A DNA stretch of 5,000 nucleotides from Candidatus Segetimicrobium genomatis. GTDB taxonomy: Bacteria; Sysuimicrobiota; Sysuimicrobiia; Sysuimicrobiales; Segetimicrobiaceae. Shown in pieces: positions 1-5,000 of the stretch (position 1 is its first letter; every line of letters starts with the position of its first letter). The translations under genes were made by a program, and so were the position numbers. The notes under the pieces are model-generated. The model was not told the DNA's origin, did no database searches, and saw nothing but the letters and a program-made list of their open reading frames with translations. The DNA is taken from positions 1 through 5,000 of the forward strand of contig VBAN01000106.1 in NCBI GenBank assembly GCA_005882445.1. Reading direction: 5' to 3'.

Positions 1-1435
1 CGAACTCGGGGTTCTTCCAGGCGTGCCGGCCGCCGGAGACCCAGATCCCGAGCATGTTGGACGGGTCGAGGTAGTCCATCCCATAGCTCACCATATAAAA
101 CTGCAACTTGTGGCTGTTGAGCGTGTCCATGAAGAGCTTGGTCTCTTTGTTGGAGACGTCCACGGCGACGCCGAGGTTTTGGGTGAGCATCGCGGCGAGT
201 CCATTCCCAACCGCCAGTCCGAGCGCCCGCTCGCCCCGCAGCCACAGCTCCAGCTTGGGGAAGCCCCGGCCATTGCGGAAGCCGGCGTCCGCCAGCAACT
301 TCTTGGCCAGCGCCGGATCGTAGCTTTGAATCCCCTTGAGATCATCCTGGTGACTCCCCGGGAATCCCGGCATGAGGAACCCGTAGGCGGCGATCCCCTG
401 CCGCTTAATCACCGCTTTGACCAGGCCCTCGCGATCGATGGCGTGGCTGAAGGCCTGCCGCACCTTGAGAGTGTTGAATGGAGGATTCATCGTATCGAAT
501 CCCAGGTAGTAGGTGCGGAAGTCGCCGAAGCCTTGGTGGTACTGGGCGCGCAGCCCCGGGTCCTTCTCGATCGTTTCGAGGTCGGCGGGCGAGAAGTTGG
601 CCGCGACATCGACCTCGTTGGCGAGGTAGGCGGGAAACTCCGTCTGGAGATCCGCGAACTTGAGCACAACCCGTTGGATGTACGGCCGCACGCCTCGATA
701 GGTCGGATTCGCGACCAGCACGATCTGTTGGTCCTTCGTCCACTCCTGGAGGACGTACGGGCCGCTCGAGACGCTCGTCTTGGGATCCGTATTGTAAAAG
801 GGTCCGGACTTTGCCAGGGCACGGGCGTTGAGAGGCGGGGAGTAGACCATCATCCCAGGCAGATAGGGCGCCGGCGCTTTTGTCGTCACGACGAGCGTAT
901 ACGGATCCCCGCCCCGCTGCACGCCTATCTGGTCGACGGGATTCGTCCCCTTGACGGCCTCATCCCACCCCTTGATGGCGCTGAAGAACCAGGCGAAGTC
1001 CCAAGCGTACTTGGGGTCGGCGCCCAGGCGGAACGTGGCCACGAAGTCGTCGGCCGTGACGGCCGTCCCGTCGGACCAAACGGCCATCGGGTCGAGGTGG
1101 AAAGTCCAGGTCGTGCCGGCGGCGGACACGTCCCAGCTCCTGGCTGCCGCGGGAATGAGGTTGAAGTTCTTGTCGAGCCGCACGAGCGGAGCCGAGAGGT
1201 CATCGCTCCAGCTGTTCCCGTCGACATTCTGCGGACGCTTGTAGACGCTGACGAAGAAATCGAGCGTCGTGGCCGGCTGGGTCAATCCCGTCACCACCTG
1301 CTGCTCCGGCGGGGCCGCATCCGGCGGAAGAGGCCTCCCGGCCATGGACGGCCCCGTGGCGCCCATGGCCCCGCCGCCGAGGCTCGCGACCACCACGAGA
1401 ACCAATCCCGGCAGGGTGAATCTCTGTTCCGGCAC
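1..1435 (-). CDS. ABC transporter substrate-binding protein, family 5 (peptide/nickel type), C-terminus cut by window edge
   Basis: Extracytoplasmic solute-binding protein (SBP_bac_5, DppA/OppA-like) that captures a ligand, typically an oligopeptide, and delivers it to an ABC permease. Translated on the minus strand, 478 residues are visible. A weakly charged N-terminus (Arg5) is followed by a hydrophobic stretch at about residues 9-27, consistent with a Sec signal peptide or membrane anchor. No lipobox cysteine is present. Family landmarks follow in order: WTFHL and WSDGTAVTADDF (110-131), SGPYVLQEW (224-232) with NPTYRG (243-248), the signature VRQAFSHAIDREGLV (325-339), AKKLLADAGF (377-386) and DYLDPSN (454-460). 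Members usually have 500-600 residues, so roughly the last 50-100 lie beyond position 1. GTG at 1435 is chosen because AAGGGGGG lies 6 nt upstream; the in-frame ATG at 1441 would add two residues but abuts that G-run. Ligand specificity cannot be read from sequence. The permease and ATPase genes would be expected to the left. Confidence 0.93.
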   Translation of the reverse strand, partial: MPEQRFTLPGLVLVVVASLGGGAMGATGPSMAGRPLPPDAAPPEQQVVTGLTQPATTLDFFVSVYKRPQNVDGNSWSDDLSAPLVRLDKNFNLIPAAARSWDVSAAGTTWTFHLDPMAVWSDGTAVTADDFVATFRLGADPKYAWDFAWFFSAIKGWDEAVKGTNPVDQIGVQRGGDPYTLVVTTKAPAPYLPGMMVYSPPLNARALAKSGPFYNTDPKTSVSSGPYVLQEWTKDQQIVLVANPTYRGVRPYIQRVVLKFADLQTEFPAYLANEVDVAANFSPADLETIEKDPGLRAQYHQGFGDFRTYYLGFDTMNPPFNTLKVRQAFSHAIDREGLVKAVIKRQGIAAYGFLMPGFPGSHQDDLKGIQSYDPALAKKLLADAGFRNGRGFPKLELWLRGERALGLAVGNGLAAMLTQNLGVAVDVSNKETKLFMDTLNSHKLQFYMVSYGMDYLDPSNMLGIWVSGGRHAWKNPEF

Positions 1436-1441
1436 CCCCAT

Positions 1442-1449
1442 CCCCCCTT
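1442..1449 (-). promoter_or_regulatory. Ribosome binding site of the substrate-binding protein gene
   Basis: On the minus strand this reads AAGGGGGG, a G-rich Shine-Dalgarno variant. It ends 6 nt before the GTG at 1435 and directly abuts the in-frame ATG at 1441-1439. The spacing decides the start call in favour of GTG, although AAGG alone sits 4 nt from the ATG, so that start cannot be excluded. Confidence 0.55.
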
Positions 1450-1506
1450 GGTGAGCGCAGTCATGCAGAGCCAGCCGAAATCCACACGCGGGCACCATAG
1501 CGTACG

Positions 1507-1522
1507 GCAGGACGTGCCCTGC
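1507..1522. other. Small inverted repeat in the divergent intergenic region
   Basis: GCAGG at 1507-1511 and CCTGC at 1518-1522 are perfect inverted 5-bp arms around a 6-nt centre. It lies about 70 bp upstream of the substrate-binding protein start. It could be an operator half-site pair or a leader hairpin, but arms this short also arise by chance in GC-rich DNA. I found no convincing -35/-10 pair for either divergent gene in 1436-1658. Confidence 0.2.
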
Positions 1523-1610
1523 ATCCTGCTCGAACCACGCTTTCCACTCCGCTGCCGGGAGACCATCGGGATCGGCTTTCTGCGATAGATTGCGGGCAGT
1601 CTAGCAACCG

Positions 1611-1628
1611 GGAGGCCTGGGTATGTAG
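1611..1628 (+). promoter_or_regulatory. Shine-Dalgarno plus ATG-TAG start-stop in the kinase leader
   Basis: GGAGG at 1611-1615 is followed after 7 nt by ATG at 1623-1625 and immediately by TAG at 1626-1628. This is an ideally spaced initiation site with no coding codons after the start. The TAG is in the kinase reading frame and is the nearest upstream in-frame stop, so the kinase cannot begin further upstream. If the transcript begins before 1611, ribosomes could initiate and stop here, about 30 nt before the true start. Whether it is transcribed or functional is unknown. Confidence 0.3.
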
Positions 1629-1640
1629 GATAACGACCCC

Positions 1641-1648
1641 AAAGGGGG
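1641..1648 (+). promoter_or_regulatory. Ribosome binding site of the histidine kinase gene
   Basis: AAAGGGGG lies 10 nt before the GTG at 1659, the only usable start between the in-frame TAG at 1626 and the first PAS domain. It is flanked by two copies of CGACCCC (1634-1640 and 1652-1658). The C-run of either copy could pair with the G-run and hide it. Confidence 0.5.
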
Positions 1649-1658
1649 CAGCGACCCC

Positions 1659-4172
1659 GTGACGCTTCGCGACAACGCGGAATCCTTTCGGCTGATGTTC
1701 GCCAACAATCCCCTGCCTATGTGGGTCTATGACCTCAAGGATCTCAAATTCATCGAGGTCAACACCGCCGCCGTTGCGCACTACGGCTACTCCCGCGATG
1801 AATTCCTGGCCATGCGGATTGGCGATATCCGGCACCCGAACGAGGCGCCCCCGCCGCCCGCCGACGCGACGCGACAGCGCCCCGGGCTCCAGCTGACCGG
1901 TGAGTGGCGCCACCGCCGCAAGGACGGGCGGGTGATCGACGTCTACATCGTTTCGCATACCCTGGAATTCGACGGCCGCAGCGCCGTGTTGGTGGCGGCC
2001 CTGGATATCACCGAGCGCAAGCGGGCGCTGGAGGCGGTCGAGCAGAGCGAGGCCCAAAAGTCGGCGATCCTGCGCGGGGCGATCGACGGCATCATCACCA
2101 TCGACCACAAGGGGCGGATCCTCGAGTTCAACCCGGCGGCGGAGGCCATCTTCAAGCATCGCCGCAAGGACGTGCTGGGCCGAGAGCTCGCCACCCTCAT
2201 CGTTCCCCAGGGCCTTCGCGAGAGTCACCGGCGCGGGCTGGAGCACTATCTGGCGACAGGAGAAGGCGCCATCCTCGATAAGCGCATCGAGCTCACCGCG
2301 CTTCGCGCAAGCGGCGAGGAATTTCCCGTCGAGCTCGCCGTCATCCGGGATCCTGGGAGCGATCCGCCGGTCTTCACCGGATTCGTCCGCGACATCACGG
2401 AGCGCAAGCGCGCGGAGGAAGCGCTCCTGCGGCTCGCGGGCATCGTGGAATCCTCGGACGATGCGATCTACGGCGCGTCGCTGGACGGGATCATCACCAA
2501 CTGGAACCGGGGGGCGGAACGAATCTACGGCTATCGGGCGGAGGACGTGATCGGCCGGCATGCGTCCCTCCTGATTCCGCCGGATCGCCCCGGCGAGCTT
2601 GCCGAGATCTTCGCCCGCCTGAGAAGCGGTGACCGCATCACGAACTTCGAAACGACGCGCCTGTGTAACGACGGCCGGCAGATCGCTGTTTCCATCACCA
2701 TCTCGCCCATCACGGACGCCGCGGGAGGCATCCTGGGCGCCTCGTCGATCGCCCGAGACGTCACCGAACGCAAACGGTTGGAGGAGGAGCGCGCGACGCT
2801 GGTCGCTCAGGAACACCAGGCGCGAACGGAGGCCGAGCTGGTGAAGCAGCGGCTGTCCTTTCTCGCGGAAGCGAGCAAGCAGCTCGCCAGCTCCCTCGAT
2901 TACCGGAGCACGCTGACCAAGGTGGCGCACCTTGCCGTGCCGGCGCTCGCGGATTGGTGCGTCATCGACGCGCTCGACGAGGACGACACGATCCGGCGCG
3001 TCACGGTCACCCACGTGGATCCATCGAAAATCGATCTGGCGGCCGAATTCGAGCGCCGGTATCCACCCGACCCCAACGCGCCCACCGGGGTCCCGAACGT
3101 CCTGCGAACCGGGAAGTCGGAGTTCTATCCAGAGATCTCCGACGCGATGCTGGTCCAGGGGGCCCGGGATCCCGAGCACCTCAAGATCCTCAGGGGCCTG
3201 GGTTTCACCTCAGCGATGATCGTCCCCCTCGTGGGGCGGGATCGGTGGATTGTGGGCGCCATCACGCTCGTTGCGGCAAAGCCGGGCTGGCACTTTACGA
3301 CCAGCGACCTCGAGATGGCGGAAGATCTCGCCCGCCGGTGCGCGGTGGCGATCGAAAACGCGCTGCTCTACGGCAGCGCACAATCGCTCAATGTCGCGCT
3401 GGAGGAACGGGTGGCGCGCCGCACCGTCGAGTTGGAGAAGGCGAACCAGGAGCTGGCGGCCTTCACCTACTCGATCGCCCACGACCTGAGGGCGCCCCTC
3501 ATCACCATCGGCGGCTTTTCCGAGATGCTCGCCGAGGATTACGCCGCGGCGCTCCCGGAGGACGCGCAGCGCATCATCCATCAGATCGCGGGCAGCGCCC
3601 GGCACATGAGCGCGCTGATCAATGATTTGCTGATGTTCTCCCGCCTGTCCAACCAACCCGTCAACCAGCAGCCGATCGCCCCGGCCGACGTGGCCCGCCA
3701 GGCCCTGGCGGACCTGGATGCGGTCGCGGCAGGCCGGCAAGGAAGCGTCCGCATCGGCGACCTGCCGCCCTGTCGGGGCGACCCGGCCCTCCTGAAGCAG
3801 GTGTTCGTGAACCTGCTCTCCAACGCGCTGAAGTTCAGCCGCAAGCGACAGGATGCCGCGATCGAGGTCGGCTGGCTTCGCGATCACGACGATCCCAAGC
3901 AGCACACGCTGTTCGTGAAGGATAACGGAGTCGGATTCGACATGCAGTACGCCGACAAGCTGTGGGGGGTCTTCCAGCGGCTGCACCATCAGGACGACTT
4001 TGAGGGGACCGGGGTGGGGCTCGCCATCGTGCAGCGGATCATCCAACGCCACGGAGGACGCGTGTGGGCCGAAAGTGAGCCTGGGAAGGGAGCGACGTTT
4101 TACTTCACGCTGGATCGGGAGACGCCCGCGGGCGCGCAAGCGCCCGGTTCGCAACCCTCCTCGGCCGCCTGA
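1659..4172 (+). CDS. Soluble sensor histidine kinase, PAS-PAS-PAS-GAF-HisKA-HATPase_c
   Basis: A complete 837-residue sensor kinase that autophosphorylates on histidine and passes the phosphate to a response regulator not present here. No signal peptide or membrane segment is visible, so it should be cytoplasmic. PAS1 spans about 8-120 and ends DITERKR; PAS2 about 132-251 ends DITERKR; PAS3 about 258-373 ends DVTERKR. A helical linker (374-400) leads to a GAF domain (about 402-572), then a coiled coil (575-600). The H-box AHDLRAPL carries the presumed phosphoacceptor His608. The N-box NLLSNALKFS (718-727) contains Asn722; G1 is DNGVGFD (755-761), the F-box region WGVFQRL (769-775), and G2 GTGVGLAIV (783-791). 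All catalytic motifs look intact. The kinase core resembles the bacteriophytochrome-type HDLRAPL group, but there is no PAS-GAF-PHY photosensor. PAS2 resembles the FixL haem PAS, with His190 at the ligand position. There is no C-terminal receiver domain; the last 18 residues are a low-complexity Ala/Pro/Ser tail. GTG at 1659 is fixed by an in-frame TAG at 1626. The signal sensed is unknown. Confidence 0.95.
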   Translation: MTLRDNAESFRLMFANNPLPMWVYDLKDLKFIEVNTAAVAHYGYSRDEFLAMRIGDIRHPNEAPPPPADATRQRPGLQLTGEWRHRRKDGRVIDVYIVSHTLEFDGRSAVLVAALDITERKRALEAVEQSEAQKSAILRGAIDGIITIDHKGRILEFNPAAEAIFKHRRKDVLGRELATLIVPQGLRESHRRGLEHYLATGEGAILDKRIELTALRASGEEFPVELAVIRDPGSDPPVFTGFVRDITERKRAEEALLRLAGIVESSDDAIYGASLDGIITNWNRGAERIYGYRAEDVIGRHASLLIPPDRPGELAEIFARLRSGDRITNFETTRLCNDGRQIAVSITISPITDAAGGILGASSIARDVTERKRLEEERATLVAQEHQARTEAELVKQRLSFLAEASKQLASSLDYRSTLTKVAHLAVPALADWCVIDALDEDDTIRRVTVTHVDPSKIDLAAEFERRYPPDPNAPTGVPNVLRTGKSEFYPEISDAMLVQGARDPEHLKILRGLGFTSAMIVPLVGRDRWIVGAITLVAAKPGWHFTTSDLEMAEDLARRCAVAIENALLYGSAQSLNVALEERVARRTVELEKANQELAAFTYSIAHDLRAPLITIGGFSEMLAEDYAAALPEDAQRIIHQIAGSARHMSALINDLLMFSRLSNQPVNQQPIAPADVARQALADLDAVAAGRQGSVRIGDLPPCRGDPALLKQVFVNLLSNALKFSRKRQDAAIEVGWLRDHDDPKQHTLFVKDNGVGFDMQYADKLWGVFQRLHHQDDFEGTGVGLAIVQRIIQRHGGRVWAESEPGKGATFYFTLDRETPAGAQAPGSQPSSAA

Positions 4173-4185
4173 TCGTCACCGCACC

Positions 4186-4209
4186 GGCGCCCGCCACCGC
4201 CCGGGCGTC
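4186..4209 (+). other. GC-rich hairpin after the kinase gene
   Basis: GGCGCCCG (4186-4193) can pair with CGGGCGTC (4202-4209), giving 8 bp with one G-U pair around an 8-nt loop. It starts 14 nt after the kinase stop codon. No T-run follows, so it is not a standard intrinsic terminator. It might weaken read-through into the transporter gene or protect the kinase mRNA 3' end, or be incidental in such GC-rich sequence. Confidence 0.3.
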
Positions 4210-4220
4210 CTCCATGGAGG
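4209..4220. repeat. 12-bp perfect palindrome CCTCCATGGAGG
   Basis: A perfect inverted repeat of two 6-bp halves with no spacer, directly abutting the hairpin at 4186-4209 and 36 bp before the transporter start. It contains GGAGG (4216-4220), but no start codon follows at usable spacing in the transporter frame. It could be a dimeric-regulator operator. One copy is seen in the window. Confidence 0.3.
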
Positions 4221-4256
4221 CAGGACTCACCGCGCGGGCGGTCCAACCTGCTGGGC

Positions 4257-5000
4257 ATGCCGCCCGACACAGCGGCGCCACGGCGAAAACTCTCGGGTTG
4301 GGTGCACGGGGAGCCGCTCCTCGCCGTCGTGCTGTGGGGGGGGATCTACCCGGGCGCCAAGCTGGGGCTGGCGGAGATCCCCGTGCTCACCTTCACCTAC
4401 CTGCGCGTCATCCTGGCGGCGCTCGTCCTCGCCGCCGCGGCCCGCGGGGGGCGACCGCCATCCGCGTTTTCTCTCTGGAAGCCGCTCCTCGGCGCGGGGC
4501 TTGCCCAGACGGCGTTCCAGCTCCTGCTCATCGCCGGGCTTCAGCGGACGACCGCGGGAACGAGCGCCATCCTGCTCGCGGCGGCGCCGCTGCTGACGGC
4601 CGCATGGCTGACGCTCGCGCGGCGGGAGCGCACCACCGGCCGCCAGTGGATCAGCCTGCTGGTCGGGCTGGCAGGGGTTGGTCTGGTCGTGCGGGGCGGG
4701 GCGGCGGGGTTCGAATGGCGGCACCTGGCCGGCAACATGCTCGCGCTCGCCGCCGCCGGGGCGTGGTCCTGGTACAGCCTCGCGATCGGCCCGCTGGTCG
4801 GTGAGCTCGGGACGATGCGGGCGACCGGAGGGGCCATGGCGGTCGCGGGAATCCTCCTCTCGCCCATCGCCCTCGCGGGCGCGTGGCACCTTCCGTGGGC
4901 GGGGATCTCATGGACGGCGTGGGCGGGGCTCGTCTACGGGGCGACTGCCGGAATGGTCGTCGCGATGTCGCTGTGGGGGAGATCGGTCGGGCGGCTTGGA
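4257..5000 (+). CDS. EamA/DMT-family transporter, C-terminus cut by window edge
   Basis: Inner-membrane protein of the drug/metabolite transporter superfamily (EamA, RhaT/YdcZ-like fold), normally about 290-310 residues with ten helices in two repeated halves. The first 248 residues are visible. Approximate helices: 19-40, 43-62, 75-96, 103-121, 130-147, 157-181, 190-210 and 217-241. The first repeat shows the family pattern LWGGIYPGAKLGL (26-38), TYLRVILAALVL (47-58), GLQRTTAGTSAILLAAAPLL (94-113) and the charged loop ARRERTTGRQ (121-130) between helices 4 and 5. The second repeat opens at AGNMLALAAAGAWSWYSLA (158-176). About 50 residues are missing past position 5000. ATG at 4257 is the first ATG in frame and leaves a short Arg/Lys-rich cytoplasmic N-terminus before helix 1; the upstream Shine-Dalgarno is weak. 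Substrates for this family (amino acids, metabolites, drugs) cannot be assigned from sequence. It lies 84 bp after the kinase on the same strand, so cotranscription is possible but unproven. Confidence 0.93.
   Translation, partial: MPPDTAAPRRKLSGWVHGEPLLAVVLWGGIYPGAKLGLAEIPVLTFTYLRVILAALVLAAAARGGRPPSAFSLWKPLLGAGLAQTAFQLLLIAGLQRTTAGTSAILLAAAPLLTAAWLTLARRERTTGRQWISLLVGLAGVGLVVRGGAAGFEWRHLAGNMLALAAAGAWSWYSLAIGPLVGELGTMRATGGAMAVAGILLSPIALAGAWHLPWAGISWTAWAGLVYGATAGMVVAMSLWGRSVGRLG

Noticed and set aside
23..1588. 521-codon plus-strand open frame over the binding-protein gene
   Set aside because: Its codons are in exact antisense register with the binding-protein codons. It stays open because the sense gene rarely uses TTA, CTA or TCA. 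The product is Arg/Gly/Pro/Val-rich with no recognisable domain, while the other strand is clearly SBP_bac_5.
1586..1631. Possible -10 boxes TAGATT (1586-1591) and TAGGAT (1626-1631)
   Set aside because: Neither has a matching -35 element at 16-18 bp. TAGGAT also overlaps the leader close to the ribosome binding site, leaving almost no 5' UTR.
1461..3179. 572-codon minus-strand open frame over the kinase gene
   Set aside because: Same codon-register antisense effect against the kinase frame, in GC-rich DNA. There is no recognisable domain, and the sense strand carries unmistakable PAS and GAF domains.
4124..4135. GC-only palindrome near the 3' end of the kinase gene
   Set aside because: It lies in the coding region of a low-complexity Pro/Ala/Gly tail, where such symmetry is expected from composition.
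3210..4154. 314-codon minus-strand open frame over the kinase catalytic domains
   Set aside because: Again in antisense codon register with the kinase, with low-complexity composition and no family features.
4214..4804. 196-codon plus-strand open frame starting inside the palindrome
   Set aside because: It overlaps the transporter in another frame, is Ala/Gly/Arg-rich with no hydrophobic helices, and its ATG has no Shine-Dalgarno. The frame from 4257 gives a clear EamA protein.
4227..4889. 220-codon minus-strand open frame over the transporter
   Set aside because: A composition-driven shadow rich in Arg, Glu and Pro with no domain signature, opposite a recognisable membrane protein.

Overview
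The window is GC-rich bacterial chromosome, about two-thirds G+C by eye, with codons ending mostly in G or C and GTG starts on two genes. The gene styles (a family 5 solute-binding protein, a multi-PAS cytoplasmic histidine kinase, a DMT-family exporter) are typical of free-living soil, sediment or subsurface bacteria from GC-rich lineages. I cannot name a phylum from the sequence. There are no rRNA, tRNA, CRISPR, IS or phage signatures.

Layout: (1) positions 1-1435, minus strand: the N-terminal 478 residues of an extracellular family 5 (peptide/nickel/opine-type) ABC transporter substrate-binding protein. The gene runs off the left edge. (2) 1436-1658: a divergent intergenic region of about 220 bp. 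It holds the ribosome binding sites of both flanking genes, a small hairpin, and an isolated GGAGG followed by ATG-TAG. (3) 1659-4172, plus strand: a complete 837-residue soluble sensor histidine kinase, PAS-PAS-PAS-GAF-HisKA-HATPase_c. (4) 4173-4256: a short spacer with a GC-rich hairpin and a 12-bp perfect palindrome. (5) 4257-5000, plus strand: the first 248 residues of an EamA/DMT-family membrane transporter. The gene runs off the right edge.

The three genes do not form an obvious pathway. The binding protein is transcribed leftward, presumably toward its permease and ATPase genes beyond position 1. The kinase is divergent from it and has no response regulator inside the window. The transporter is co-directional with the kinase after an 84-bp gap and could be cotranscribed or independent. 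I see no evidence of an undescribed system. The points most worth checking are the FixL-like second PAS domain of the kinase, which has a histidine at the position of the FixL haem ligand, and the layout of the kinase leader. Long open frames antisense to the binding-protein and kinase genes are codon-register shadows and are not annotated.
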